From: JBBRHH01 sp963788015 | GTDB taxonomy: Bacteria > Planctomycetota > Phycisphaerae > Tepidisphaerales > Tepidisphaeraceae | Direction: 5' to 3' | Assembly: GCA_963788015.1 (NCBI GenBank) | Contig: CAWBEY010000011.1 | Location: 186,001 to 250,000, forward strand | Length of the DNA stretch: 64,000 bases | Shown: positions 9,274 through 18,494 of the stretch, piece by piece | How the letters are laid out: each line of letters opens with the position of its first letter | Position numbering within the stretch: position 1 is the first letter of the stretch | Notes under the pieces: model-generated | Databases searched by the model: none | Seen by the model: the letters and a program-made list of their open reading frames with translations, nothing else | What the model was told of the DNA's origin: nothing | Program-made: the position numbers and the translations under genes

Positions 9274-12200
9274 ATGAGTATGCGGCTTCCTTTTCTTGAG
9301 CTTGTGCGCCGGCGGGTGGTCGTTCTTGACGGGGCGATGGGGTCGAATCTTCAGCTGCGCGACTTTGACCTGCATCGTGATTGGATGGGGCAGGAAAATA
9401 TCTCCGAGGTGCTGAACTTCACCCGGCCGGACGTCATCCAGGAAATTCACGAGCTGTTCCTTGCTGTCGGGTGCGATGCGGTGGAGTCCAACACCTTTGG
9501 CGCGAACAAGATTGTTATGGCCGAGGCGGACATGCCGGAGCGCGTGTTTGAGAACAACAAGGTCGCGTGCGAGATTGCGCGGCGGGCGTGCAATAGATTT
9601 GAGACCGCCGACCGACCGCGCTATGTCGTCGGCTCGGTTGGGCCGGGCACGAAGCTGGTGTCGCTTGGGCATGTTTCGTGGGATGTGATGCTTGACAGTT
9701 ACGCCGAGCAGATGCGCGGCCTGATCGCGGGGGGCGCGGATGTCATTCTGATCGAGACTCAGCAGGACATGCTGGCCATTAAATGCGCCATCGCGGCCGC
9801 GAATCTGGCCATGAAGGAAGCGAATGTGCGCCTGCCGATCATGGTGCAGGCGTCGTTTGACTTGAACGGCGGGCAGACCATGCTCACCGGCACCGATCCT
9901 TCCGGCTTTGTCGCCACTTTTAATCCTTATGACGAAGTGCAGGTTCTGGGGCTTAACTGCGCGTTTGGGCCGACAGAGCTGACCGAGACCATGAAGTTTA
10001 TCGCCGGCAATTGGCCGCGTTTTACCAGCGCCCTGCCGAATGCCGGCCTGCCGATCATGGTGGACGGCAAGAGCAAATTTCCCATGGGCCCGGCCGACTT
10101 CACCAAGGGAGTGATGCGGTTTGTGGAAGATTTTGGCGTCAACGTCGTTGGCGGTTGCTGCGGCACCATGCCCGAGCACCTCCAGATGCTGTGCGAGGCC
10201 GTTGGCGTGAACCGCGCTCCTGAAGCGCGCAGCATCGTCATCAGGCCGCAGATCTCGAGCCTGATGAGCGCTGAGGACATCCGCCAGGACCTTAGCTATC
10301 TCGTCGTAGCCGAGCGCACGAACACCAACGGCAGCCGCCAGTTTAAGCGCCTGCTTCAGGAAGAAAACTGGGACGGCCTGGTGTCCATGGCCCGTGACGA
10401 GGTGCGCGAAGGCGCTCACATGCTGGATGTCTGCGTGGATTTCGTTGGGCGCGATGGCGTGCGCGACATGCACGAAGTGGTGCGCCGTTACGTCAACTCC
10501 ATCCCCGTCCCGCTGATGCTGGACAGCACCAACCCGGACGTGATGGAGGCCGGCCTGAAGCTTGCGGGCGGCCGATGCGTGCTGAACTCGATGAACCTGG
10601 AAGACGGCGAAGAACGCATCGCTCACATGTGCGGGCTGGCGAAAAAATATGGCGCGGCCGTCGTGGCCGGCACCATTGATGAGGACAAGCTTAATGCGAT
10701 GGTGCGCACGGCCGAGCGCAAAATCTCCATTGCCAAACGCATCCGCGACCTGGCCGTGGATAAGTATGGCCTGCGGGATGAAGATCTCCTGTTCGACCCC
10801 CTCGTCCTCCCTATCTCAACCGGTATTGAAGAAGATCGCCGTAACGCGGTTGAAACTATTGAAGGCACGCGCCGAATCACCACCGAGCTGCCCAATTGCC
10901 ACACCGTTGTTGGCCTCTCCAATATTTCCTTTGGCCTGAAACCTTCCGCGCGCGTGGTGCTCAACAGCGCTTTCCTCCACGAGCTTCGCGAGGCCGGGCT
11001 TACTGGGGCGATCGTCCACGGATCGAAGATCCTTCCGCAAAATCGCATTCCGGCTGAGCAGTGGGAAGCGGCGATGGATTTGATTTACGACCGCCGCCGG
11101 GAAGGCTTTGACCCGCTCACGCATTTTGTCAACCTGTTTCCCGACGGAGCGGAGGCCGCCAAGGCTGCGCCCGAAGACGAGAACACGCCTGTTGAAGACA
11201 AGCTGAAGCGCCACATTATCGACGGCGAGAAACGCAATCTTGTTGAACACCTGGAGCAGGCCCGCCAGACGTATCCGCCGCTGGAGATCATCAACAACAT
11301 CCTGCTGGAGGGGATGAAAGTGGTCGGCGAGCTCTTTGGCTCTGGCCAGATGCAGCTTCCGTTCGTGCTCCAAAGCGCGGAGACGATGAAGGCCGCCGTC
11401 GCCCATCTTGAGCCGTATATGGAAAAGGTGGAAGGCCAGTCGAAGGGCAAGATCGTTCTCGCGACCGTGAAGGGCGATGTTCACGATATCGGCAAGAATC
11501 TCGTGGACATCATTCTCACCAACAACGGCTACACGGTTTACAACCTTGGCATTAAGCAGCCCGTCGCCGACATCCTCAAGGCCGCCCGGGAAAAGAATGC
11601 GGACGCCATCGGCATGAGCGGCCTGCTGGTCAAGAGCGTCGGCGTGATGAAGGACAACCTTGAAGAGATGAACGTCCGCGGCGTGGCCGTTCCGGTTCTG
11701 CTTGGCGGCGCGGCCCTTACGCGCGACTATGCCGAAGACGATCTTGCCAGCGTTTACAAGGGCCCGCTGCTCTACTGCCAGGACGCCTTTGCCGGCCTGC
11801 ACGCAATGGACAAGATCGCCGCCGGCCACATCCAGGCGGTCATCGGCGAACAGCGCGAGCGCACCAAGCGCCGCAAGGAACTTCGCGCCAGCGCCGTCAA
11901 GCCCGTCTCGATGGACGCGGCCGACGTGCAAAAGGTCGCAAACGATAATCCCGTTCCAACGCCGCCCTTCTGGGGACGGCGGGCGGTCAAGGATATTCCG
12001 CTCGGCCACATCTTCCCGTTCATTAATGAGCTGGCGCTTTTTCGTGGCCAATGGGGCTTCAACAAGGGCAAGCTAAACGACGCGGAATTCGAGCGCCTTA
12101 CTGAAGAAAAAGCCCGGCCTGTCTTCGAAGAGCTTCAGCGGCGTGCGCTGGCCGAGGGCTTCATCGAGCCGAAGGTTGTCTACGGTTACTTCCCCGTTCA

Positions 12201-12798
12201 GCAGCAGGGCAATGACGTGATCGTCTACCACGTAGAGGAGTTTCAGGGCTGCACCTGCGGTGCGCATCCGTCGCGCAATCAGCCTTGCGGCAAGCCGCGC
12301 GAATGGCTGCGGTTTAATTTTCCGCGGCAGGAAGGGCGGCGGCGTTTGTGCGTCTCGGACTTTTTCCGCAGCGTCGAGAGCGGCCAGTACGATGTGCTGG
12401 GAGTTCAGCTTGTGACTGTCGGCGATCGCGCTACGGAATTGGCCGAGCAATTACGGGCGGCGGACAAGTACCAGGATTATCTGTATCTGCACGGATTCGG
12501 CGTCGAATCGGCCGAGGCGCTGGCCGAGTTCTGGCACAAGCGCATGCGGCAGGAACTGGGCTTCGGCAGCGAGGACGATTCCAACGTCCGCAGGCTCTTC
12601 CAGCAGAAGTACCGTGGCAGCCGCTACAGTTTCGGCTATCCCGCCTGCCCGGATTTGGAGGAGCGGGCGAAGGTGGTGCAGCTATTACGCCCCGAGGAAA
12701 TTGGCGTGAACCTGAGCGAGAACTATATGCTTGTGCCTGAGCAATCTACGGATGCGCTGGTCGTGCATCATCCGCAGGCTAAGTATTTTGATGTTTGA
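9274..12798 (+). CDS. metH: Cobalamin-dependent methionine synthase MetH
   Basis: Transfers the methyl group of 5-methyltetrahydrofolate to homocysteine via cobalamin, making methionine in the cytoplasm. The frame is intact, 1174 residues, close to the usual 1,200. Domains in order: homocysteine-binding barrel (about 1-310; DGAMGSNLQ; zinc ligands Cys229 in GLNCAFG and Cys295/296 in GGCCGT); pterin-binding barrel (about 335-600; AERTNTNGSRQF); cobalamin cap and B12-binding domains (about 640-880; DVHDIG with lower ligand His737); and the AdoMet-dependent reactivation domain (about 945-1170; RGSRYSFGYPACPDLEER). All key residues are present. The start is ATG 9274 with GGAAGGA upstream. I see no cobalamin riboswitch in the 90-base leader. 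No other methionine genes are adjacent. Confidence 0.97.
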   Translation: MSMRLPFLELVRRRVVVLDGAMGSNLQLRDFDLHRDWMGQENISEVLNFTRPDVIQEIHELFLAVGCDAVESNTFGANKIVMAEADMPERVFENNKVACEIARRACNRFETADRPRYVVGSVGPGTKLVSLGHVSWDVMLDSYAEQMRGLIAGGADVILIETQQDMLAIKCAIAAANLAMKEANVRLPIMVQASFDLNGGQTMLTGTDPSGFVATFNPYDEVQVLGLNCAFGPTELTETMKFIAGNWPRFTSALPNAGLPIMVDGKSKFPMGPADFTKGVMRFVEDFGVNVVGGCCGTMPEHLQMLCEAVGVNRAPEARSIVIRPQISSLMSAEDIRQDLSYLVVAERTNTNGSRQFKRLLQEENWDGLVSMARDEVREGAHMLDVCVDFVGRDGVRDMHEVVRRYVNSIPVPLMLDSTNPDVMEAGLKLAGGRCVLNSMNLEDGEERIAHMCGLAKKYGAAVVAGTIDEDKLNAMVRTAERKISIAKRIRDLAVDKYGLRDEDLLFDPLVLPISTGIEEDRRNAVETIEGTRRITTELPNCHTVVGLSNISFGLKPSARVVLNSAFLHELREAGLTGAIVHGSKILPQNRIPAEQWEAAMDLIYDRRREGFDPLTHFVNLFPDGAEAAKAAPEDENTPVEDKLKRHIIDGEKRNLVEHLEQARQTYPPLEIINNILLEGMKVVGELFGSGQMQLPFVLQSAETMKAAVAHLEPYMEKVEGQSKGKIVLATVKGDVHDIGKNLVDIILTNNGYTVYNLGIKQPVADILKAAREKNADAIGMSGLLVKSVGVMKDNLEEMNVRGVAVPVLLGGAALTRDYAEDDLASVYKGPLLYCQDAFAGLHAMDKIAAGHIQAVIGEQRERTKRRKELRASAVKPVSMDAADVQKVANDNPVPTPPFWGRRAVKDIPLGHIFPFINELALFRGQWGFNKGKLNDAEFERLTEEKARPVFEELQRRALAEGFIEPKVVYGYFPVQQQGNDVIVYHVEEFQGCTCGAHPSRNQPCGKPREWLRFNFPRQEGRRRLCVSDFFRSVESGQYDVLGVQLVTVGDRATELAEQLRAADKYQDYLYLHGFGVESAEALAEFWHKRMRQELGFGSEDDSNVRRLFQQKYRGSRYSFGYPACPDLEERAKVVQLLRPEEIGVNLSENYMLVPEQSTDALVVHHPQAKYFDV

Positions 12799-12815
12799 TT
12801 CACCACAACCTGCGA

Positions 12816-13052
12816 CTACGTAAAAAACGATTTGAGCAGATCGTCAGGCAGTGGAGCATCAAAATCATCGCTCATCCAGACTTGTCCCCTGGCGGTCCCC
12901 AGCACACGCTTTTCTGGCATCGGCGCAGCCGGCACCAGCCGCGCCAATGGAACTCCAGCCTTGGCAATCACGATCTCTTCACCAGCCTGCACCCGAGCAA
13001 GAAGCTTTGAGAAATGCGTCTTTGCCTCGTGAATGTTGATCTTGCTCGCCAT
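12816..13052 (-). CDS. Phd/YefM-family antitoxin without an adjacent toxin
   Basis: A 78-residue protein starting at ATG 13052 (MASKINIHEAKTHFSKLLAR, then VQAGEEIVIAKAGVPLARLV). This is the classic prevent-host-death fold, which binds operator DNA and neutralises a toxin. The C-terminal tail DDFDAPLPDDLLKSFF resembles toxin-binding tails of antitoxins paired with PIN toxins. Its toxin would be expected directly downstream, but only 17 bases separate its stop from the end of metH, so it is an orphan here. It is transcribed divergently from a second antitoxin, with about 65-70 bases between the two starts. An in-frame ATG at 13094 is less likely because it lies inside the operator. Confidence 0.85.
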   Translation of the reverse strand: MASKINIHEAKTHFSKLLARVQAGEEIVIAKAGVPLARLVPAAPMPEKRVLGTARGQVWMSDDFDAPLPDDLLKSFFT

Positions 13053-13087
13053 GATGTCATTGTAGATCATCTCTACCATGTCAGTTA

Positions 13088-13116
13088 TAGACACTGATTG
13101 TGTCTAGCCATATAAT
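13088..13116 (+). promoter_or_regulatory. Promoter with overlapping operator between divergent antitoxins
   Basis: TAGACA (13088-13093) and TATAAT (13111-13116) are separated by exactly 17 bases, a near-consensus sigma-70 promoter reading right. The -35 box lies inside a perfect inverted repeat, TAGACAC (13088-13094) and GTGTCTA (13100-13106), spaced by TGATT, a likely autorepression operator. The expected transcription start falls at or near ATG 13123, so the message may be leaderless. Confidence 0.6.
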
Positions 13117-13122
13117 GTGACC

Positions 13123-13341
13123 ATGCGAACTATCCCAGCTGCAAAGTTCAAGGAACAGTGCCTTTCGCTCCTGGAGGCCGTCGACCCGGATGGTTTGGTG
13201 ATCACCAAGCACGGCAGGCCCGTCGCGAAATTAACGCCATTCAGCGACAATTCCAGCGATCTGATTGGGAGTCTTAAAGGCAAGATGAAGATCAAGGGTG
13301 ACTTGATGTCAACAGGGGTCCGGTGGAATGCTCAATCTTGA
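13123..13341 (+). CDS. VapB/Phd-type antitoxin
   Basis: A 72-residue antitoxin. MRTIPAAKFKEQCLSLLEAV and DGLVITKHGRPVAKLTPF form the DNA-binding Phd-like N-terminal domain; the C-terminal half (SLKGKMKIKGDLM) should wrap the toxin. ATG 13123 is preferred over GTG 13117 because the -10 box ends at 13116. It overlaps the next gene by 14 bases, the usual translational coupling of an antitoxin-toxin pair. It is probably autoregulated through the inverted repeat at 13088-13106, alone or with the toxin. Confidence 0.85.
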   Translation: MRTIPAAKFKEQCLSLLEAVDPDGLVITKHGRPVAKLTPFSDNSSDLIGSLKGKMKIKGDLMSTGVRWNAQS

Positions 13342-13690
13342 CACACACATTCTTGTCTTCGCATTGAATGGCGTCGTAACGGTGCGCGAGCGCAACCTCC
13401 TCAGCGCACAGCGTTGGGGCATCTCAGGGATCGTCCTGTGGGAGTTGTACAAGTTGAACGAGCTGGGGCGCATTGAAATCGACCTTGCGGCGCGCGAAAC
13501 CGCTCGCGTCATTTCTCGCTTACACATCTGGCCTATTGATCTGCCGGTTTATAATGCTCTTAACGAATTGGACTTTCGCGGGGATCCGGCCGACGAAATC
13601 ATCGCCGCCACCAGCATCGCTCATAATGCGCCCCTTTTAACTCGCGATAAGATGATACGAGGCTCGAAACGCGTTCCATTGATCAAGTAA
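13328..13690 (+). CDS. PIN-domain ribonuclease toxin, VapC type
   Basis: A 120-residue PIN protein. It starts MLNLDTHILVFALNG with the first acidic residue, has the conserved Glu in IVLWELYKL, and the third acidic cluster in DFRGDPADEIIAATSIAHNA, with the last in LLTRDKMI. These place the four metal-binding acidic positions of an active PIN ribonuclease. VapC enzymes cut tRNA or rRNA when free of antitoxin; the target here cannot be told from sequence. It overlaps the antitoxin gene by 14 bases. The orphan antitoxin on the other side of the operator might also act on it. Confidence 0.88.
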   Translation: MLNLDTHILVFALNGVVTVRERNLLSAQRWGISGIVLWELYKLNELGRIEIDLAARETARVISRLHIWPIDLPVYNALNELDFRGDPADEIIAATSIAHNAPLLTRDKMIRGSKRVPLIK

Positions 13691-13724
13691 CGTGTAGAAT
13701 CCCAAAAGTGTAGATATTTCACCC

Positions 13725-14060
13725 ATGCCCCTCGGCCCTGACGACACGATCTGCTTCTGCTTCCACGTCCCTTTGCGGAAGATCGAAAACTTCTGCCGCA
13801 TTGAGCACCCCCGCGCTGCCTCGCAGATTTCTGAGTGCCTGTCGGCCGGGACGGGGTGCGGCTGGTGCGTTCCGATGCTCCGGAAAATACATGGCCGGCT
13901 TTGCGGTGAATATCGGCCTGCGTGGCGCCGCGAAGAGGGTGCGGAGGATTATCACTCGGCCGAGCGCGACGCGGCCCAGGACGCGGTGGAGGCCGAGGCC
14001 TATCAGGCCGGCCGGGACCAGTACCTCGCCAAGACCAAGCGCCGCCCGCCCGAGGCGTAG
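13725..14060 (+). CDS. BFD-like [2Fe-2S]-binding protein
   Basis: A 111-residue protein with the cysteine spacing of a bacterioferritin-associated-ferredoxin-like domain: CFCFHV (C-x-C) near residues 10-15 and GTGCGWCVP (C-x2-C) near residues 43-51. The helical C-terminus is highly charged and may be an add-on. The domain carries a [2Fe-2S] cluster and would act as an electron or iron-transfer protein in the cytoplasm. It lies just upstream of the isomerase-like gene on the same strand (33-base gap), so co-transcription is possible, though the functional link is unclear. Confidence 0.75.
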   Translation: MPLGPDDTICFCFHVPLRKIENFCRIEHPRAASQISECLSAGTGCGWCVPMLRKIHGRLCGEYRPAWRREEGAEDYHSAERDAAQDAVEAEAYQAGRDQYLAKTKRRPPEA

Positions 14061-14093
14061 CGCTATTGCAGCTTCACTGACCAAGGAACAGAC

Positions 14094-14931
14094 ATGGCAT
14101 CACGGTTGGCGGCCCAGTTGTACACGTTGCGCGACTTTACGAAGACCCCGTCGGAGATTGCGCATACGCTCAAGAAAGTTCGGGAGATTGGGTACCAGGC
14201 CGTTCAATGCTCGGCATTGGGGCCGATTGATCCGACGGAGTTGGCAACGATTCTGCGCGGCGAGGGGCTGACATGCTGCGCCACCCATGAACCCTTTGGC
14301 CGCCTGCGCGACCACACGGCCGCCGTGGCCGACGAACAGCGCATTCTTGGCTGCAAGTACGCGGCCCTGGGGAGCATGCCTATTGAATACCCGCAGTGCG
14401 GAGGGGTACGCACGCTTCGCCGCCGATGCCAATAGCGTGGCCCAGAAAATGGCGGCCGACGGGCTGGTCTTTGCCTATCACAATCATAGCTTTGAACTCG
14501 AAAAGTATGATGGCAAAACTGGCCTCGACATCCTCATCAGCGCCACAAGTCGATCAGTCACCTTCGAGATCGATACTTACTGGCTCCAGCATGGCGGGGC
14601 GGACCCGGCGGCGTGGGTCGCCAAACTGGCTGGCCGGGTTCCACTCGTGCATCTGAAGGACATGGTGGTCGCCACGGACATGCATGCCCGAGTCGATCGC
14701 ATCTCAGGCGAGAGCGCCGACGACTTTGAAAAGCGGGTTCAGTCGGCCAAACAGCCTAAGCCGATCATGGCGGAGGTGGGCGAAGGAAACATGAACTGGC
14801 CAGCCATTCTTCAAGCTTGCGGCGCGGCTGGTGTCGAGTGGTACATCGTTGAGCAGGACCTTTGCCAGCGCGATCCGTTCGAGAGTCTGACAATCAGCCT
14901 GCGCAATCTGCACGCGATGGGAATCAGATAA
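14094..14931 (+). CDS. Sugar phosphate isomerase/epimerase (xylose isomerase-like TIM barrel), one frame break
   Basis: Starts at ATG 14094 with AAGGAAC upstream. The first frame reads MASRLAAQLYTLRDFTKTPS and VREIGYQAVQCSALGPIDPT, then CATHEPFGRL. The frame changes near 14385-14405; the joined protein continues RSAEGYARFAADANSVAQKM, FAYHNHSFELEKYDGKTGL, TFEIDTYWLQHGGADPA and VPLVHLKDMV. The HNH, E-x-DxYW and HxKD elements are the metal-binding positions of this superfamily, so the enzyme should be active if the break is a sequence error. About 279 residues. The family handles inositol, keto-sugars and other sugars; the substrate is unknown. The SGNH hydrolase follows after 14 bases. Confidence 0.85.
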
Positions 14932-14945
14932 CACTGGAGAACCAA

Positions 14946-15797
14946 ATGCGATCCATCCTCGCAACCTTGGCCTTTATTCTGCTGCTATCACTCACGCGTA
15001 TGGCAGTTGGCCGGGCCACAACGCAGCCGGCCGATGATCGCGCCTGCATTGCGGCCATGCGGGAAGTTCATCAAAAATTTACAGGCAAACCCGGAACTCT
15101 CGCTCATTTCGGTGACTCGATCACCGTCTCCCTCGCCTACTGGGCGCCGTTGCACTGGGACCACAAAAACATGGACGCGGCCACCGAGAAAGCGTATGCC
15201 GCCGTCGAGGGGTACATGGTTAAGGACTGCTGGGACAAATGGCGCGGCCCCGCCTATGGCAACGATGGCGGCCAAACCAGTGTCTGGGCCGATCAGAACG
15301 TGGGGGCCTGGCTTAAGAAGCTCAACCCGGAAGTCGCGGTGATCATGTTCGGCACCAACGACCTGAATCAGATCAAGGCCGATGAGTACGCCAAACACAT
15401 ACGCAGCGTCGTCCGACAGTGCCTCGACAACGGCACCGTCGTGATCCTCAGCACCATCCCCCCGCGATCAGGGAAACTGGAACTTTGCAAAGCCTTCGCG
15501 GCCGAGGTTCGGACGATCGGCCGCGATCTCAAAGTGCCCGTCATCGACTACCTGGAAGAATGTCTGAAGCGCCGGCCAGACGATTGGGACGGAGCTTCGC
15601 CAAAATTCAAGGAGGCCCCCGGCGACAGCTATCAGGTGCCCACGCTGATCTCCAAAGACGGCGTGCATCCCTCGGCCCCGAAACAATGGAATGGAGACTA
15701 TTCCGACGAAGCGTTAAACCACAGTGGCTTTGGCTTGCGGACGTATCTCACCCTCATCGCTTACAACGGCGTGATTGAGACGGTCCTGAAGCAATAG
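14946..15797 (+). CDS. Secreted SGNH/GDSL-family hydrolase
   Basis: Start ATG 14946 has GGAGAAC upstream and begins a signal peptide (MRSILATLAFILLLSLTRMA). The mature part shows the SGNH blocks: GDSITVS (nucleophile Ser), the Gly/Asn blocks NDGGQTSVW and MFGTNDL, and the catalytic pair in KDGVHPS. Length is 283 residues. Such secreted esterases remove acyl groups from polysaccharides or lipids, and planctomycetes have many of them. It probably forms an operon with the preceding isomerase-like gene. The reading frame is intact. Confidence 0.85.
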   Translation: MRSILATLAFILLLSLTRMAVGRATTQPADDRACIAAMREVHQKFTGKPGTLAHFGDSITVSLAYWAPLHWDHKNMDAATEKAYAAVEGYMVKDCWDKWRGPAYGNDGGQTSVWADQNVGAWLKKLNPEVAVIMFGTNDLNQIKADEYAKHIRSVVRQCLDNGTVVILSTIPPRSGKLELCKAFAAEVRTIGRDLKVPVIDYLEECLKRRPDDWDGASPKFKEAPGDSYQVPTLISKDGVHPSAPKQWNGDYSDEALNHSGFGLRTYLTLIAYNGVIETVLKQ

Positions 15798-15912
15798 TTG
15801 CGTGGCGACGTGATGGTTCTTGCCATATTGCTGGTGGGGAGATTATACTGATGCACAGGCTGTGTTTGCGCTTTCTCACCATTGCGCGGGTTCTGCGCCC
15901 GCTGGAGGTCTT

Positions 15913-17813
15913 GTGAAGGATATCGAGGATCGAAAAGATGGCCGCTCTGCCCGCGCGATATTTACGGTTGAATCGCTGGAGACGCGGACGCTGATGTCGG
16001 CGGCTATTCAGACGGCGTTGCCGCATATCATGGCGCCGGCGGCGATTGTTCAGCCGGGCGGCGGGCTTGGACCAATCGTTGGCCTTACGCCTTTACAGCT
16101 TGAGCGCGCTTACGGGTTTGACAAGTTGTACGCGCGTTTCAAGAACGAGCCTCGGTTTCGGTCTTTGTTTCAAAACCTCGGGACCGGCCAAACCATTGCC
16201 GTCGTGTGCATCGGACACGATCCCACGCTCCAAGCTGATCTAGACCTTTTTTCAAGCACTTTTGGGCTAGGAACGGCGTCGCTGACGGTGAACACGCAGT
16301 TTACCGTCCCCAACGGGAACATTATCGTGAATCCCAATGGGGCAGACGTTGCACCCGCGATGGCGCATAACGAAGCAATGATCGTGGAATGGATTCACGC
16401 CTTGGTGCCGCTCGCCTCGATTCATGTTGAGGAGACGCCCTTGGAGTTTCAGGCGGTAGGCGCCGCGGCGAAGCAGAAGCAGGACTATTTCGCCGGGATC
16501 GCCCGCGCGAGTGCTGCCGTCAAGGGCAAAGGCGACGTGGTTGTCTGTGCAAATGGCAGTGCTGAGAGTGATCCAGCGTTCTTTCCCGGAACGGCGAAGG
16601 ATGATCTGAAATTGGAATCGCTCTTCACCAATCCTGCTAATCAGAGCATTTCTTATATAGCACCTGCGTCACCGGAGGATGATTCAGATACCTATTTTGA
16701 ACCTGGCGACGACCTCACAAATGAGAATGACGCACTGTCTTATCCGGGCAGCTCGCCAAATGTATTGGCAGTGGGCGGCACTACGCTGAATACTACCTCC
16801 AATGGCACGCGGGTCAGTGAATCACCTTGGGTATTGGCTGATACGCCTTTCGAAAATGACGATGGTGCGGGGGGATTCAGCAGCATCTTCGTGCAGCCGC
16901 CGTATCAGGCGGGCGTTACCGTGAACAAGGTGCCGTTGGCCAACCTGGATCCTTTCGCAGTCAGCACTCCCAGCGGACGAATTGTTCATCGTGCGGGGCC
17001 GGACGTGAGCTTTCTGAGCGATCCGGCGACGGGCGTGGCCGTGCTCGATACCACCGGTGCTGCTGGGTGGGAACAGATGGCTGGAGGTGGCTTGGCGCGG
17101 CTGCCTGGGGCGTGATCACCTTGATCGCCAACCAGATCCGTGGGGCCGTGAACCAGAACCCCATTGGCGAAGACCTGCCCAATGCAGTCTACAACGCCGC
17201 CAAGATTCATTTTTCGCAGAATTTTAATGACGTTAAGACGGGTGGCGTGCGAGAAGTCGCCCACACGGGATTTGATCTGGCCACCGGTTGGGGAACGCCC
17301 AAGGCTGACCAGGTGGCATTCAGTATCGCCGGCATCATCAACGGCAATACCGCCGTTGCAAGCCGCTACACGCGGCAGCTTGCCGGGCCGGTCGGAAATA
17401 CCTCCGGCGTGCCGTCGATCAAGAGCCTGGCGGTGCTCCAGTTCGACGGGATCGGCAACATGTCAACGGACGGGAAGACCGTCAATCTCGTTCTGGTGTT
17501 GACCAACCTGACGCCGAGCAGCCAAAGCAGTGGCGTAGGTTCGATTCAGATCATCAACCCCCTCCGCCGCGTCGGCAAGTTTGGATTTAAGGGCCTTGGG
17601 ACCGCCAACATTCTTCTGACCGACGGCAACGGCGCCCAATTCAACGTGCGCATCAACGGTGTGTTCTTCAAGAAAAAAGGCCGGCTGTACGCCCGCGGGC
17701 AATTCGCGGCCGTTGATTTGAAAGGTAACATCCTGAAGAATGCGTTCGTGCCAACGTTCGTCGGTTCATTCAACGCGGGCAATGTGCCAACGTCGGCCAC
17801 CGGGCTGTCGTGA
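15913..17813 (+). CDS. LEPR-motif sedolisin (S53)-fold protein lacking catalytic residues, one frame break
   Basis: GTG 15913 follows GGAGG. The N-terminus carries VESLETRTLMSAA, a variant of the planctomycete LEPR export motif. The body aligns with sedolisin serine peptidases: GTGQTIAVV, NEAMIVEWIHALVP, YPGSSPNVLAVGGTTL, GAGGFSSIF, DVSFLSDPATGVAV, TLIANQ and GFDLATGWGTP. The family catalytic Glu and Asp (E-x3-D) align with Asn153 and Ile157. The GTS of the nucleophile motif is replaced by Gly391-Gly393 (MAGGGLA), so Ser is absent. A frame break near 17085-17105 lies just after this motif and does not explain the loss. The last 170 residues form an extra beta-rich domain (FKGLGTANILLTDGN). 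It is probably a secreted binding protein rather than a peptidase. Confidence 0.75.
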
Positions 17814-17854
17814 GAGTTAACTCGCCATCGGTCGTTCATCATCGTTCAAACAAA

Positions 17855-17895
17855 AACGCGTCGGGAGCCAATCGACTCCCGACGCGTTGTTTTTT
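17855..17895. terminator. Bidirectional rho-independent terminator
   Basis: A perfect 13-bp stem, AACGCGTCGGGAG (17855-17867) with CTCCCGACGCGTT (17876-17888), closes an 8-base loop and is followed by GTTTTTT on the plus strand and by a T-run on the minus strand. It sits between two convergent genes and can serve both. Confidence 0.92.
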
Positions 17896-17932
17896 CCCGG
17901 CCTCTCGCAGCGCGGCCTGAGACTACTCAAGA

Positions 17933-18292
17933 TTAGTATCGGCGATAGCAGCGGTCGGAGTCATAGTACCGGCCGTAATCGCGGTAGCGCGACTCGATGT
18001 ACACGCGCGGCGCGGGTTCCACGTAAACGGGTGCGGGGGCGACGTAGGCCGGTGCGGCGTAGCTATAGGTTGTGTAGCTGTAGGCCGGGTAATAGGAGTA
18101 GCTTGGGTAGTAGGAATAGGCGGGGGCGTAGGAGAAGCTGTAGACCGGTGCGGGGTAGCAGCCGTAGTCGTAGCCCCGACAGTAGCCGCCGCCAAATCCG
18201 ATTGAAACGCCAAAGCTCGACCGATGGCCGCCGGCCATCGCAAGCGTCGGCAGGAACAGACTGAACACGATGGCGAAGAGTGCCTTTTTCAT
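17933..18292 (-). CDS. Tyrosine-rich repetitive secreted protein
   Basis: Start ATG 18292 has AAGGAG six bases upstream. The signal peptide is MKKALFAIVFSLFLPTLAMA. The mature part of about 98 residues is dominated by Y, P, S and A in short repeats such as YSYYPSYSYYPAYSYTTYSY, followed by PAYVAPAPVYVEPAP and an RYRDYGRYYDSDRCYRRY tail with one Cys. The composition suggests an extracellular or cell-envelope structural protein, perhaps cross-linked through tyrosines. No enzyme domain is present. It ends at the shared terminator. Confidence 0.75.
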   Translation of the reverse strand: MKKALFAIVFSLFLPTLAMAGGHRSSFGVSIGFGGGYCRGYDYGCYPAPVYSFSYAPAYSYYPSYSYYPAYSYTTYSYAAPAYVAPAPVYVEPAPRVYIESRYRDYGRYYDSDRCYRRY

Positions 18293-18494
18293 ACAAGCTC
18301 CTTTGGCGCTGGGGCAATCGTGCCGCCGTAAACTTCCCGTAGCGATAGACACTCTTGATATACGGAAGGTTTGTGGGGCGGGCGCGGTGCGTACACGTCC
18401 CGATAACTCATGGCGGGCCTGGAATAACGCTGCGGTGGGAAGATGGGAGGCGCGGGTTTGTGCAGGCGGCAGGGGCCGGACAGGCGGCACGGAT

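Noticed and set aside
9160..10626. A 488-residue open frame opposite metH
   Set aside because: It is the antisense of conserved metH codons, His/Ala/Arg-rich, without any family resemblance. A shadow of the GC-rich codon pattern.
12816..13690. Prophage or transposon origin for the antitoxin/toxin genes
   Set aside because: No integrase, transposase or flanking repeats are visible; the genes sit tightly between metH and a 2Fe-2S protein gene.
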